Below are positions 35,266 through 44,952 of a stretch of 64,000 nt of DNA, piece after piece. The DNA lies in contig CBFIII010000012.1 of NCBI GenBank assembly GCA_965662645.1, positions 24,141 through 88,140 on the forward strand, given 5' to 3'. The notes under the pieces were generated by a model. The model was given only the letters and a program-made list of their open reading frames with translations. It was not told the DNA's origin and made no database searches. How positions within the stretch are numbered: position 1 is the first letter of the stretch; each line of letters opens with the position of its first letter. Position numbers and translations under genes: made by a program. The stretch comes from UBA5342 sp965662645. GTDB taxonomy: Bacteria > Bacteroidota > Bacteroidia > Bacteroidales > UBA5342.

Positions 35266-36552
35266 TTATTCTAGGCTTGTATCTTCTTCTTCAAACAGTT
35301 CTTCAAATATAGAACGCATACCTCTAAATAAGTTTTTCTTTTCTTTCGTTTTATTCTCTTTTTTAGGTGTTTCTTCTTCTTCTGTTTTTTCTACTTTTTC
35401 TTCTTTTTTACAATTATTTTGGCCTAACAGTAATAATCCGCATATCTCAGCATCGTTGGCCGTGAATTTTGTATCGGTTTGGTTCGACACACAGTTTCGA
35501 ATTTCTGCAATCCTAGAGTTGAGGTTCGTTTTTAAAGTGACAAAATAAGAGAGATTTTTTATGCTTGTTACATTACCAGAGAGCACTAATCCTTCACTTA
35601 GCAGGTACATAAAACCAGATTTTTCTAATTGATATTTTATGTTGAGAAGAATTTCTTCTAAACGTGCTTCAATAATCTCTACAATATAGCGGGTTGGAAA
35701 TATTTTTTTGATGTCATTTTTAGTCGTTAATTCCATTTCCGCATCTTCAACGAGGCTCGCACATACAGCTCCAAATTGGTGATCCATATATAGTTCCTCG
35801 GCTAATGAATACGATATGTTTAAAGTCCTGCTTAAGTCTTCAATAATTAGTTTCGTGCCTAAAGGAATGCAGACGGCATATTGTAAGATGCTATCTTTAT
35901 AAACAGCTAATTTAGAGGTTCCATAGCCTATTTTTACAGCTGCAGCTCCGTTGTGTTTTTCTTCTGGTGTGAGTGTTGATTCCGCTACTGCTTGTGGCGA
36001 GAGAAACAGTTCCGCTATATTTATTTCAGCCTGATTTAAAGTGCTTACGATGCGATCAAGACTTTCTTCGTTTCCCGTAATAGTCAGGTAGTCGGCTTCA
36101 ATACGCTGACAGGCCATACCTTCAGGGGCTGGCGCTTTTTCTCCATCAATACGGTAACAAGTAGGTTTACAATAGACTTGTTCGTCTTTGTTTGGCACCT
36201 GTTTTAGTTCTTCATTATCGTTGAGACTTTTAATGACCTCTTCAGTAACTATTGAGCCCTCACCCAGCGCTTTATTGATGCTTATTCTTTCACTGAAAAG
36301 CATGGTTCCTGACGTAGATATATATACTTTTTCAATGGTCGCTTTTTGGCGCTGTTGAATCTTTAGTACAAGAGATTGTATCTCTTTAGCTACGGCCGCT
36401 TCATTGATGATTTTGCCGTATTTAACATACGAAGTGGGAGATGATTCGGTATCAATAATGTTAATATCGCCCTTTGTCGTTCTTGTTCCTAATGTTAGGG
36501 TGATTTTAGCGCTGCCGATATCTAATGCTGCTGTAAAATTGCTATAATTCAT
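35266..36552 (-). CDS. ftsA: Cell division protein FtsA
   Basis: FtsA is an actin-like ATPase that tethers FtsZ to the membrane. The 428-residue protein begins ALDIGSAKITLTLG (phosphate-1 loop) and contains the SHS2 subdomain and the ATP-binding GLVLSGN motif. A Lys/Glu-rich stretch (about 385-410) leads to a C-terminal amphipathic helix, NLFRGMRSIFEELFEE, the expected membrane-targeting end. It lies 28 bases after ftsQ and 19 bases before ftsZ. Confidence 0.94.
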   Translation of the reverse strand: MNYSNFTAALDIGSAKITLTLGTRTTKGDINIIDTESSPTSYVKYGKIINEAAVAKEIQSLVLKIQQRQKATIEKVYISTSGTMLFSERISINKALGEGSIVTEEVIKSLNDNEELKQVPNKDEQVYCKPTCYRIDGEKAPAPEGMACQRIEADYLTITGNEESLDRIVSTLNQAEINIAELFLSPQAVAESTLTPEEKHNGAAAVKIGYGTSKLAVYKDSILQYAVCIPLGTKLIIEDLSRTLNISYSLAEELYMDHQFGAVCASLVEDAEMELTTKNDIKKIFPTRYIVEIIEARLEEILLNIKYQLEKSGFMYLLSEGLVLSGNVTSIKNLSYFVTLKTNLNSRIAEIRNCVSNQTDTKFTANDAEICGLLLLGQNNCKKEEKVEKTEEEETPKKENKTKEKKNLFRGMRSIFEELFEEEDTSLE

Positions 36553-36580
36553 CGTCTTCTGCTTTTGGGTCTCTTATTCT

Positions 36581-37306
36581 TTATTTTTTTGTGCAAACTA
36601 TTTGTCCATCAAATTTCAAACTAATCTTTTTGTACTTATTCCAAGAGTTGTTATTAAAAATTTGCAGGTATAAAGCTTTTAAGCTTTGTAATTTAGTGTC
36701 GAGATTTGTGGCATCACCTAACTCAATAATATTGCGTCCAGCCCTAGGTATTAAGGCGTATTCTCCATTTTTTAAGACGATGATTTGTTCTATTTGGGCG
36801 GTCCAAAATGGATCTTTTTGTAAAGTCGTAGCAATGAGGAATAAATCAGGTAGATGTTCTTTTTCTATGTAACCGTTAATGATGGGTACATGAGCAGTAT
36901 AAAAACGAGATGGTGGCATTTCGCGACCATCTTCGTCGAGATAGAAATTGTCTTTGTCTGTCAGTACTCGAGCGATAGGGTGTCGTTGATTTACTTTGAT
37001 TCTTATAGTACCATTACTCAAAAAATAACATTCACAATCTTTAATAGACGAATGGTGATTGACAAGTCGCTCTAATGAGTCGAGATTTATTTCAGAAGGT
37101 AATTTGGTAAGTAGTTTAAAATCATTTTCTTTTAGGATGTTACGTATGTCATTAGTTTGTACAAAACGTGTACTAATGCTATCATTAATAACGATATCAA
37201 CGGCTGTACAATATGCTTTATTATAGGCCACATTAACGAAGCTCATCATCGTTATGATGTAAGTCCCGATTAAAGAATAGCCTATTATATATTTTAAACC
37301 TTTCAC
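36581..37306 (-). CDS. ftsQ: Cell division protein FtsQ
   Basis: The 241-residue single-pass protein has a short cytoplasmic tail, a transmembrane helix (about 5-27, YIIGYSLIGTYIITMMSFV) and a POTRA-like periplasmic domain. In that domain SSIKDCECYFLSNGTIRIKVNQRHPIARV (with small breaks) matches the VREVEV...L.V.V.E..P pattern. YYLDEDG-type NFYLDEDGREMP is the conserved FtsQ block. FtsQ bridges early and late division proteins. It lies 6 bases after murC. Confidence 0.9.
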   Translation of the reverse strand: MKGLKYIIGYSLIGTYIITMMSFVNVAYNKAYCTAVDIVINDSISTRFVQTNDIRNILKENDFKLLTKLPSEINLDSLERLVNHHSSIKDCECYFLSNGTIRIKVNQRHPIARVLTDKDNFYLDEDGREMPPSRFYTAHVPIINGYIEKEHLPDLFLIATTLQKDPFWTAQIEQIIVLKNGEYALIPRAGRNIIELGDATNLDTKLQSLKALYLQIFNNNSWNKYKKISLKFDGQIVCTKK

Positions 37307-37312
37307 GTGTTA

Positions 37313-38686
37313 TTACTTAATTCTATTAATGAGTAGTGCGCTGATTATCGGAACTAAGCGGTCTATATTTCCAGCACCCAAAGTTAGTAAAACTTCAAGT
37401 GGAGCGTCTTGGACTAATTTTTTTATTTCTTCACAATTTACTAACAATGTAGGACAGCTTACTTCCTTTAATATCAGATCCGAAGTGACGCCTTCAATTG
37501 CTTCTTCGCGTGCGGGATAGATGTCCATAATCCATAATTCATCTAAAAGACTTAATGCTTTCGCAAATTCGGACGAAAAATCTTGTGTGCGTGAATAGAG
37601 ATGTGGCTGAAAAATCCCTGTTATTTTTTTATTCGGATATATTTCTCGAACTGATAAAATTGTTGCTTTTAATTCCTCGGGATGATGAGCATAATCATCG
37701 ATATAGGATAAGTTGGGTGTGTTAACGTGATAATGAAAACGACGATTGATGCCTTTGAAGCTTTTTAATCCTTCACGTAATTCTTTGTCGCTAACGCCGT
37801 GCAGGTATGCTGCGCTAAGGGCTACAATGGCATTTTCTACATTTACTTTTCCTGGTATCCCTAAAGTAAAATCTTTTATTGTTTTTTCGGGTGTTACAAA
37901 ATCAAAGTGATAGAGTCCCTCTATTAATGAAAGATTCTTGGCATGAAAATCACCTTCGTTGATGTTATATCTATAGGTTTTAACCGTAGGATTTGCTTTA
38001 GGCGTAAAATTTATTCCTGTTTTATAAATTAAGATGCCATCATCCTTTATCTGATGTGTGAAATCTTGAAAAGCTTCTATTAATTTTTCGTGTGTACCAT
38101 AAATGTCTAGATGATCAGCATCTGTGGCAGAAATTGTTGCTGTATGTGGATATAGCTGTAAAAATGAGCGATCATATTCATCGGCTTCTATGACTACCTT
38201 GTTGCTTTTGGGATCCAAAAGTAAATTGCTTTTGTAATTTTGTGAAATACCCCCTAAAAAAGCGTTACAACCTATGTGAGATTGGTAGAGTAGATGGCTG
38301 ATCATGGTCGATATAGTCGTTTTGCCATGGGTGCCGCTTACGCAAATGCTTTGTTGTGTTTGGGTCAGTAGTCCTAATATTTCTGATCTTTTCTTTAGTG
38401 TGAATTGGTGGTCTTTGAACCAGTTGAGTATTAAAGAGTCTTGAGGTATTGCAGGGGTGAAAATTACCAAACACTGTGAGGGATCTTTACAATTGTCTGA
38501 AATCTGATCGATACAGTCGGTATAACTAATTGAAATGCCTTCGCTTTCTAATGCTTTTGTTAGGGGTGATGTGTTACGATCATAACCACTAACCGTTGCA
38601 CCTTTGGCCTTAAAATAACGTGCCAAAGCACTCATACCTATGCCTCCTATGCCTATGAAATAGATTTGTGAGTAGTGTTGTATCAT
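37313..38686 (-). CDS. murC: UDP-N-acetylmuramate-L-alanine ligase
   Basis: MurC adds L-alanine to UDP-MurNAc, the first amino acid of the peptidoglycan stem. The 457-residue protein has IGIGGIGMSALARYF (UDP-binding) at the N-terminus, VSGTHGKTTIS (P-loop) near residue 118, EADEYDRSFL, and the C-terminal DDYAHHPEE and FQPHLYSRT. All three Mur ligase domains are intact. It starts the murC-ftsQ-ftsA-ftsZ group here, although in most Bacteroidota murG precedes it directly. Confidence 0.96.
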   Translation of the reverse strand: MIQHYSQIYFIGIGGIGMSALARYFKAKGATVSGYDRNTSPLTKALESEGISISYTDCIDQISDNCKDPSQCLVIFTPAIPQDSLILNWFKDHQFTLKKRSEILGLLTQTQQSICVSGTHGKTTISTMISHLLYQSHIGCNAFLGGISQNYKSNLLLDPKSNKVVIEADEYDRSFLQLYPHTATISATDADHLDIYGTHEKLIEAFQDFTHQIKDDGILIYKTGINFTPKANPTVKTYRYNINEGDFHAKNLSLIEGLYHFDFVTPEKTIKDFTLGIPGKVNVENAIVALSAAYLHGVSDKELREGLKSFKGINRRFHYHVNTPNLSYIDDYAHHPEELKATILSVREIYPNKKITGIFQPHLYSRTQDFSSEFAKALSLLDELWIMDIYPAREEAIEGVTSDLILKEVSCPTLLVNCEEIKKLVQDAPLEVLLTLGAGNIDRLVPIISALLINRIK

Positions 38687-39054
38687 AATTATTAATTGTA
38701 ATATACAAAAGTAGCAAAAACACGGACATTGTTAGGCTAATTTTTATTTTTGCTGTCTATTAAAATGATTTTTTTATGTGTTCTTATTTCTAGTTTATAG
38801 ACACTAATATTTGTAATGAAGTCTTTCGTATTTTGTGTTTTATTTTTTATGCTTTGATGTGTTTTTTAATTGATAGGAAATGAAACGTTTAAGAGTCTAT
38901 TGTTTTTTTATAAGTGCTTTATTTCTTCCCATTTTATAAAAACCTATAATCGCGTGATATATATGCTTCATAAAAATCAAGTTCGTTTCATCTTAAAACC
39001 GTACATTTGCAAGGTTTTGAGCTGAAATAAATAATAATTTAATATAATATTATA
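38687..39054. other. Divergent intergenic region murC/hisIE
   Basis: This is 368 bases of AT-rich DNA without a gene. TACATTTG at 39002-39009 matches the -7 box and lies 46 bases before hisIE. The murC promoter should also lie here but I cannot point to it. Confidence 0.5.
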
Positions 39055-39648
39055 ATGCAAATAGATTTTAAAAAAGGAGATGGTTTAGTTCCTGCGATTA
39101 TACAGGATAATAAAACCTTGAAAGTACTCATGTTAGGTTATATGAGTGAAGAGTCTTTAGCTAAGACTTACGAGCTTGGAAAAGTCACTTTTTTTAGCCG
39201 TGGTAAACAGCGCTTGTGGACTAAAGGTGAAGAAAGTGGTAATTTTCTTGAATTAGTAGATATTAAAGTGGATTGTGATAATGATACTTTATTGGTAAAA
39301 GTGAATCCTGCAGGACCTGTATGTCATTTAGGTACTGATACTTGTTGGGCCGAAGATAATATTCAAGGTGTTGAGTTTTTGACTGTGTTACAGGATTTTA
39401 TTGATAAACGAAAGGAAGAGATGCCTGAGGGGAGCTATACCACTTCGTTATTTAATAAAGGTGTGCGTGCAATGACTCAAAAGGTGGGCGAAGAAGCCGT
39501 TGAGACTGTTATTGGTGCAATGGCTAATGATGATGAAAACTTCATTTATGAAGGTGCTGATTTGCTTTATCATCTTATCGTTTTATTGACATCTAAAGGT
39601 TTCCGTATCGAAGATTTAGCTAAAGAATTAGCAGGACGTCATAAATAG
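39055..39648 (+). CDS. hisIE: Bifunctional phosphoribosyl-AMP cyclohydrolase / phosphoribosyl-ATP pyrophosphatase
   Basis: HisIE performs steps 2 and 3 of histidine synthesis. The 197-residue protein has the HisI domain (about 1-108: GYMSEESLAKT, FFSRGKQRLWTKGEESGN, and the zinc-binding VDCDNDT and CHLGTDTC) fused to HisE (about 110-197: SYTTSLFNKG, QKVGEEAVETVIGA, EGADLLYHLIVLL). The fusion is normal in Bacteroidota. No other his gene lies nearby, so the pathway genes are scattered in this genome or at least not all clustered. Confidence 0.96.
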   Translation: MQIDFKKGDGLVPAIIQDNKTLKVLMLGYMSEESLAKTYELGKVTFFSRGKQRLWTKGEESGNFLELVDIKVDCDNDTLLVKVNPAGPVCHLGTDTCWAEDNIQGVEFLTVLQDFIDKRKEEMPEGSYTTSLFNKGVRAMTQKVGEEAVETVIGAMANDDENFIYEGADLLYHLIVLLTSKGFRIEDLAKELAGRHK

Positions 39649-39740
39649 GTCTTTTTTTATCCTTCATGTAGGGGGGAGTGTGGCGTCGGTTCTGTAATTA
39701 TTATATTAGAAAGCTTCCTTGTGGAGCAATGAAGGAGATT

Positions 39741-40499
39741 ATGGTAAAAGCAAAAAAATATTTAGGTCAACACTTTTTACGTGATGAAAATGTAGCATCG
39801 CGTATTGTGGGGGCTTTAATTTCAACTGATCTTCCTATTCTTGAGATTGGTCCTGGTACGGGTGTCTTGACTAAATATCTCATTGATAGACCCGAATTTT
39901 ATGCTGTTGAGGTGGATACTGAATCTATTGTTTATCTGCAAGAGAACTATCCTCAGTTAAAAGAACATTTACTTGAAGGTGATGTCCTTAAGATGGATTT
40001 GAGAGACCATTTTAAGGATAAATTCTCTATTATAGGTAATTTTCCTTATAATATTTCAAGCCAGATCTTTTTTAAAGTGTTAACTTATAAAGATCAAGTT
40101 GACGAGGTCGTGTGTATGATTCAGAAAGAAGTGGCTCAGCGCATTGCAGAGCCTCCAGGATCTAAGACCTATGGCATTCTTAGTGTGTTTTTGCAAGCTT
40201 ATTATGACATCGAGTATTTGTTTACTGTTCATGAACATGTTTTTGACCCACCCCCCAAGGTGAAGTCTGCTGTTATTCGTCTTAAACGCAATGATAAGGT
40301 ATCCATTGATTGTGACGATGTGGCTTTTTTTAGAATTGTTAAGATGGCTTTTAATCATAGGCGTAAGACCTTAAGAAATTCATTGAAACAAGAAATAGCT
40401 GAACGAGCAGAAATAAGTGAGAAAGAGGTGTTTAATTTACGCCCGGAGCGATTGAGTGTGGATGATTTTGTGGCATTGACAAAATTGTTAACAGAATAG
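39741..40499 (+). CDS. rsmA: 16S rRNA (adenine1518/1519-N6)-dimethyltransferase
   Basis: RsmA (KsgA) dimethylates two adjacent adenines in the 3' hairpin of 16S rRNA and serves as a late assembly checkpoint. The protein begins KAKKYLGQHFL and contains LEIGPGTGVLT (SAM loop), GNFPYNIS (catalytic NxPY) and PPPKVKSAVIRL. ATG 39741 is favoured because AAGGAG lies 4 bases upstream and the protein then begins as its relatives do; ATG 39729 is possible. It is 92 bases after hisIE and 32 bases before mgtE. Confidence 0.95.
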   Translation: MVKAKKYLGQHFLRDENVASRIVGALISTDLPILEIGPGTGVLTKYLIDRPEFYAVEVDTESIVYLQENYPQLKEHLLEGDVLKMDLRDHFKDKFSIIGNFPYNISSQIFFKVLTYKDQVDEVVCMIQKEVAQRIAEPPGSKTYGILSVFLQAYYDIEYLFTVHEHVFDPPPKVKSAVIRLKRNDKVSIDCDDVAFFRIVKMAFNHRRKTLRNSLKQEIAERAEISEKEVFNLRPERLSVDDFVALTKLLTE

Positions 40500-40531
40500 T
40501 AGCATGTGATTAATCAGAAAATAGCAAGACT

Positions 40532-41878
40532 ATGCTTGAACTGACAAAAGAGTATATAGAGGAGTTAAAAGAGGTGATATTACTTGAAGATGCGGAGAAA
40601 GCTCTTCAAATGTTAGAATCTTTACATGCTTCTGATATTGCCTATCTTTATGATAGTATTTCATTAGATGAGGCTAAGTTTTTGTATCTTTTGTTAGATA
40701 GCGAAAAAGCTTCGGATGTTCTTGTAGAACTGGATGAAGATGATCGTAAAAAACTTTTAAAAATATTACCTAGTGAGTTGATCGCTAGGCAGTTCATCTT
40801 TAGTATGGAGTCGGATGATGCGGCTGATATTATTGGTGAATTAGAGGAAGATCGACAAGAAGAGGTTCTTTCTCATATTGATGACTTACAACGAGCTGGA
40901 GATATTATTGATCTTCTGCATTATGAAGAGGACACTGCTGGTGGTATGATGGGGAAGGAGTATATCTCCGTTAATGCCGAATGGAGTATGCCTACTTGCC
41001 TTGAAGAAGTCAGAAGACAGAGTAAAGCCATTAAAGAAATTTACTACGTGTATGTAGTGGACGATGCACATATTTTAAAAGGTGTATTGCCCCTTAGGCG
41101 ATTGATTATTTCGCCTTCAGTATCTAAAGTAAAGCATATTATGGTGACGGATTTGATTACTGTTCCACCTGATATGGATAATGAAGAAGTGGTGCAAGTC
41201 ATAGAAAAATATGATTTAATAGCCGTGCCTGTTGTGGATAGTATTGGTCGTTTGATTGGTCGTATTACGGTCGATGATGTGGTGGATGTTATTCGTGAAG
41301 AGGCTGATAAAGATTATCAATTAGCTTCAGGTATTACCGATGACGTAGAGGCTACAGATAGTGTGATGAAACTGACTAGAGCTCGTTTGCCTTGGTTGCT
41401 TATTGGTCTCTGTGGCGGTGTGCTTGCAGCTCGTGTGCTTGGATTGTTTGAAGGTAATTTGGCTAGTCATCCTATCTTGGCTGCTTTTATACCTCTTATT
41501 GCCGCTATGGGTGGGAATGTAGGAATACAATCCTCAGCTATTGTGGTACAAGGGATAGCATCTAACAATCAGCTTCTTGATGGTTCTTTTAAGAAAGTAC
41601 TTAAAGAATTCTCTGTTGCGCTTGTCAATGCATCTATTTTAGGACTTGTTATTTTTGGTGTTAATGCGATATGGTTAGACAATATGGCTGTAACGTTTAC
41701 TGTTTCTATTGCTTTATTTACTATTGTTATTTTTGCTGCCATATTTGGGACAACGATACCTTTGGTTTTAAATCGTTTCAAGATAGATCCTGCCTTAGCT
41801 ACTGGACCATTTATCACGACAATTAACGATATTCTTGGTTTGTTTATTTATCTTTATATCAGCACTCTATTCTTCTAA
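40532..41878 (+). CDS. mgtE: Magnesium transporter MgtE
   Basis: MgtE is a Mg2+ channel gated by intracellular Mg2+. The 448-residue protein has the superhelical N domain (about 10-130, with DDAADIIGELEED), a CBS pair (about 135-255), a plug helix and five membrane segments (about 280-448) with the conserved GGNVGIQSSAI pore region and PLVLNRFKIDPALATGPF. The length and layout match the family. It probably shares a transcript with rsmA. Confidence 0.94.
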   Translation: MLELTKEYIEELKEVILLEDAEKALQMLESLHASDIAYLYDSISLDEAKFLYLLLDSEKASDVLVELDEDDRKKLLKILPSELIARQFIFSMESDDAADIIGELEEDRQEEVLSHIDDLQRAGDIIDLLHYEEDTAGGMMGKEYISVNAEWSMPTCLEEVRRQSKAIKEIYYVYVVDDAHILKGVLPLRRLIISPSVSKVKHIMVTDLITVPPDMDNEEVVQVIEKYDLIAVPVVDSIGRLIGRITVDDVVDVIREEADKDYQLASGITDDVEATDSVMKLTRARLPWLLIGLCGGVLAARVLGLFEGNLASHPILAAFIPLIAAMGGNVGIQSSAIVVQGIASNNQLLDGSFKKVLKEFSVALVNASILGLVIFGVNAIWLDNMAVTFTVSIALFTIVIFAAIFGTTIPLVLNRFKIDPALATGPFITTINDILGLFIYLYISTLFF

Positions 41879-41960
41879 AAAGAGTTTGTGTTGAAAGCTC
41901 TTTAATGTCTCGTGTTAGCTGTTGTGCTTACTCGTGAAATAAATTAAAAATAGAGGACTC

Positions 41961-42006
41961 ACACATCTTTTTAAATTCATTCGGAGTATTAAGATGTGTT
42001 TTTTTG
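41961..42006. terminator. Bidirectional terminator between mgtE and rsmD
   Basis: ACACATCTT (41961-41969) pairs with AAGATGTGT (41991-41999), followed by a T run. It lies between the convergent mgtE and rsmD genes and can serve both. Confidence 0.75.
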
Positions 42007-42010
42007 AGTC

Positions 42011-42541
42011 TTACTCGAAGAATGAGAAATTGACACTGCCGTAATTGCGGTGAAGCATGAAACGAGGATGATCGTTAAATTGGATGGTTTTAGGATGTTC
42101 AAGAACAAACATACCTCTCTCCTTAAGCAGGTCTTTGCTTAATATTAAATCAGGTATTTCTTTTAAATTTTCGAGTGCGTATGGAGGATCAGCAAATATA
42201 ATATTAAATTGCTGACGGCTTTCTTCTATATATTTGAAAACATCTAGTCGGAGAGGTGTTATCTCTTTGATGTTGAGCTTTTCAATGATTTGTTTAATGT
42301 ATCTATAGTGCCTAGGTTCTTTTTCTATGCAGATGACTTTTTTGCAGCCGCGAGAAGCAAATTCATAGGCAATACCCCCTGTTCCGGAGAAAAGATCTAA
42401 TACGTCTTTTTCTTCAAAATCAAAATAATTAAATAGAATATTGAATAGACTTTCTTTGGCAAAGTCTGTAGTTGGACGAGCAGTAAAGCCTTTGGCGTTA
42501 GGCATCTTCCGTGTGGTGTATTTTCCTTTTATAATGCGCAT
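42011..42541 (-). CDS. rsmD: 16S rRNA (guanine966-N2)-methyltransferase
   Basis: RsmD methylates G966 of 16S rRNA using SAM. The 176-residue protein has MRIIKGKYTTRKM at the N-terminus, PTTDFAKESLFNIL, the SAM-binding DLFSGTGGIAYEFASRG (about 65-81) and the catalytic FADPPY motif (about 115-120). It overlaps the DUF3822 gene by 13 bases, and this pairing is common in Bacteroidota. Confidence 0.94.
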   Translation of the reverse strand: MRIIKGKYTTRKMPNAKGFTARPTTDFAKESLFNILFNYFDFEEKDVLDLFSGTGGIAYEFASRGCKKVICIEKEPRHYRYIKQIIEKLNIKEITPLRLDVFKYIEESRQQFNIIFADPPYALENLKEIPDLILSKDLLKERGMFVLEHPKTIQFNDHPRFMLHRNYGSVNFSFFE

Positions 42542-43359
42542 AGTGGAAGATCAGATAATGCTGAGTAAAAATGTTCTGGTTGAGACGACATAGACTCTGG
42601 ATATTTAAAATTATTGTTTAAAACGGCAAAGTCTATATGTTTTATATATTCTTGTATCACAGAGATGAAAGGATGGTCTTTTTTGATCGTGCCATCTATA
42701 AGTACTCGTGCGTTATATTGATCGAAATCTAATTCTTGAAAGACCAATAAGAGATAGTAAATTAGATCTTCTTCCATATTCAACGTGAATACGTTATGAA
42801 AAATAAGGCAGTTATTTCTAAAACCTAGTGCCGTAAAGTGTTCTTCACTGAAAGAGATATAAAGCTGTTCTTGTGCTTTTGTTTTTTCTTCGTTTGCTTG
42901 ATTGAGTAATAATGTTATTTTGTGTATAATACGAAAGTGGGAGAATTGTTTACTAAAGAAGTCGTAAAGAGCTTTGGGTATGGCAAAGAGAACCTCTACT
43001 CCATAAGCTGCACAATGATTGTCAATAACATATTCGCGAGGAGCTAAGTCATTATTGTAAACAAAGGCTTTTTCTTTTTGCTCTTCATCGTAAAGGGCAG
43101 ATGGTATTATGGTGACATCGGGAAAGTCAAAGAGTACCATCACTTCTTTAAAAGGGAAGCTGAAAAGTTCATCTTTCCTTAATTCCTTTAAAGCCTTAGC
43201 TACCGTGTCTTGATGAAAAGGTATGGGATGATTTTTAAAAAAAAGCACATTATTATTCTTTTCATTAAGAAGAAAAAATGAAAATCCATCCGGTGCTAGC
43301 CGGATGGATAGAATACTATGCTTTGCAGTATCGTCGTCAAGATGTAACATCGACGACAA
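42529..43359 (-). CDS. DUF3822 family protein
   Basis: The 276-residue protein has no signal peptide or membrane segment. It matches the Bacteroidota DUF3822 family by position next to rsmD and by blocks such as LSIRLAPDGFSFFL and GVEVLFAIPKALYDFF. The fold resembles an actin-like/FtsA-type repeat by general pattern, but I cannot prove this. Its function is unknown; translational coupling with rsmD suggests a link to rRNA modification or ribosome assembly. A conserved membrane protein gene precedes it by only 2 bases. Confidence 0.82.
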   Translation of the reverse strand: MSSMLHLDDDTAKHSILSIRLAPDGFSFFLLNEKNNNVLFFKNHPIPFHQDTVAKALKELRKDELFSFPFKEVMVLFDFPDVTIIPSALYDEEQKEKAFVYNNDLAPREYVIDNHCAAYGVEVLFAIPKALYDFFSKQFSHFRIIHKITLLLNQANEEKTKAQEQLYISFSEEHFTALGFRNNCLIFHNVFTLNMEEDLIYYLLLVFQELDFDQYNARVLIDGTIKKDHPFISVIQEYIKHIDFAVLNNNFKYPESMSSQPEHFYSALSDLPLCAL

Positions 43360-43361
43360 GA

Positions 43362-43991
43362 TTACTCCCAGTTTCCTGCGTTGTTGTTAGCTTCAGCTAA
43401 CGACCCCACTTTTAGTCCTGGATATTTTTCATATTTTAAAGCAAGCGCTTTTTTGTTTGCGATCTCTTGAGGATCAAGACCTTCCATATATGCTTCGTAA
43501 GGAACTTTTGCTTCAAATACTTTAATTGGCACATTAGAACCAGTATGAACAATAGTTGCTCCCATTTCGAATTTTACACCATTAGTCATAGGAACTATTT
43601 CCATGGCATCTGCATCGTAATTTTCACCAAAAACAAATGTCAAAACAGGGACATAAGAAGTATCACGAATAATGATGCCTAGTTTAATCGCTTTTTCTTC
43701 GGTCATTCCCGCTTCGATCATCGAGTCAGTAAGATAACCTTCTTTCAATACATTGGGAAGAGAGTCGTTTTTTACGAAGTTGATTAACGTGTCAAATCCG
43801 CCAGTGTAGTTGTCATACTTTTCTTTGTATTTTACTTGTGCCGTACGAATGTCTATTAGATTCTGAACAATGGCATCTTCACGTACCTTAAGTTCTTTTT
43901 TAAACCTGACTTGTTCTAATGGACTATCTACTACAAAATAGGCAAGAACGATAATTATCGCCCAAAGTACCAATGATAATGCTTTTCTCAT
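43362..43991 (-). CDS. Conserved membrane-anchored hypothetical protein
   Basis: The 209-residue protein has a single N-terminal transmembrane helix (LSLVLWAIIIVLAYFVV) and a soluble extracytoplasmic domain. Near the helix is an alpha-helical part (QNLIDIRTAQVKYKEKYDNYTGGFDTLINFVK) reminiscent of the pilin-like N-terminal helix followed by a small beta domain. I do not recognise a function. It lies 2 bases before DUF3822 and forms an operon with it and rsmD. Confidence 0.72.
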   Translation of the reverse strand: MRKALSLVLWAIIIVLAYFVVDSPLEQVRFKKELKVREDAIVQNLIDIRTAQVKYKEKYDNYTGGFDTLINFVKNDSLPNVLKEGYLTDSMIEAGMTEEKAIKLGIIIRDTSYVPVLTFVFGENYDADAMEIVPMTNGVKFEMGATIVHTGSNVPIKVFEAKVPYEAYMEGLDPQEIANKKALALKYEKYPGLKVGSLAEANNNAGNWE

Positions 43992-44281
43992 CGTCTATTT
44001 TTTTATACTAAATGAAATTTGTTGTTTAGATTTGTGCAAAAGTAAAAAATATTTTAAGACCAATATAACGTTATTGAAAAAAGCGTTGTTTTTATTTTGC
44101 TTATATTAACAATAATGGGTTTTTTAGCGATAATTGTTAAAAAAAACAGGATAAGCTTGTCATTTTAGAATCTAATTTACTTCGCTATTTCTAAAATATA
44201 TTTTTATTCTTTAGAGAATTTGATTTTACAGAACTGGAATTGTTGAATAATTAGCTTGTTTTTTTTATCAGGCTTTATAGG
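43992..44281. other. Intergenic stretch between convergently arranged operon start and Crp gene end
   Basis: This is 290 bases of very AT-rich DNA. It should hold the promoter of the DUF3822 operon on its left side. I see no gene and no strong hairpin. Confidence 0.4.
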
Positions 44282-44935
44282 TTAACTTGGAGAAGGGTTG
44301 AGCAATTCTATATTTTTGCCTTTGCTTTTTATGATGCCTTCGTTATTAAGTTCTGCTATCACTTTTGCAAGAGCTGGGCGACTAACGCCAAATAATTCGG
44401 ATAACTGAGATTGAGTTTGATTCAAGCTAAACTTCTTAAGCCCCGTTTTTTTGTGATGTCCGATGATGAAATAAAGGTATTTTTCACGAATTGTTTTAAA
44501 AGACAAGAAATTGATTTTTTCGGCTAGAAATTGCGTTCGGCCTGATACGATATCTAAGAAATTAGATAGAATCTGACTGTTGTTTTGCATTAAGGTGATG
44601 AAATTATTTTTACTTAAGAATAAAATTGTGGTATTCTTGTTTACTATAACATCGACTGGTAATGCAGCTTTTTTTCCAAAAAGGAAAGCTGGCGCTATCA
44701 AATTAGGGCTTATAATATTTTCTATGGTGATTGTTTTGCCAGAGTAATCTAACATTTCACCTCGTACACTGCCGTTAAGTAGGATGTGTATCCCTTTTAA
44801 TTGGGTGCCGGTAAGACCAATGATGTCGTCTTTTTTATAAGATTTTATTTTAAAATCAACATTATTGAGATACAGTTCTATATCCGAACTATCTATTTCT
44901 TTAAAAAGAGCGGTATGTTCTAAAGTTTCGTACAT
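44282..44935 (-). CDS. Crp/Fnr-family transcriptional regulator
   Basis: The 217-residue protein has an N-terminal cNMP-binding-like domain (about 5-120) and a C-terminal winged-helix domain (about 150-217) with NQTQSQLSELFGVSRPALAKVIAELNNEGII, the Crp-type recognition helix. There is no four-Cys Fe-S cluster motif, so it is not a classical Fnr. It could belong to the HcpR or similar nitrosative-stress group. It is divergent from a ferredoxin gene, with a palindromic site in between, so it probably regulates that gene and itself. Confidence 0.85.
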   Translation of the reverse strand: MYETLEHTALFKEIDSSDIELYLNNVDFKIKSYKKDDIIGLTGTQLKGIHILLNGSVRGEMLDYSGKTITIENIISPNLIAPAFLFGKKAALPVDVIVNKNTTILFLSKNNFITLMQNNSQILSNFLDIVSGRTQFLAEKINFLSFKTIREKYLYFIIGHHKKTGLKKFSLNQTQSQLSELFGVSRPALAKVIAELNNEGIIKSKGKNIELLNPSPS

Positions 44936-44952
44936 CTTGATGAAATTGTTGT

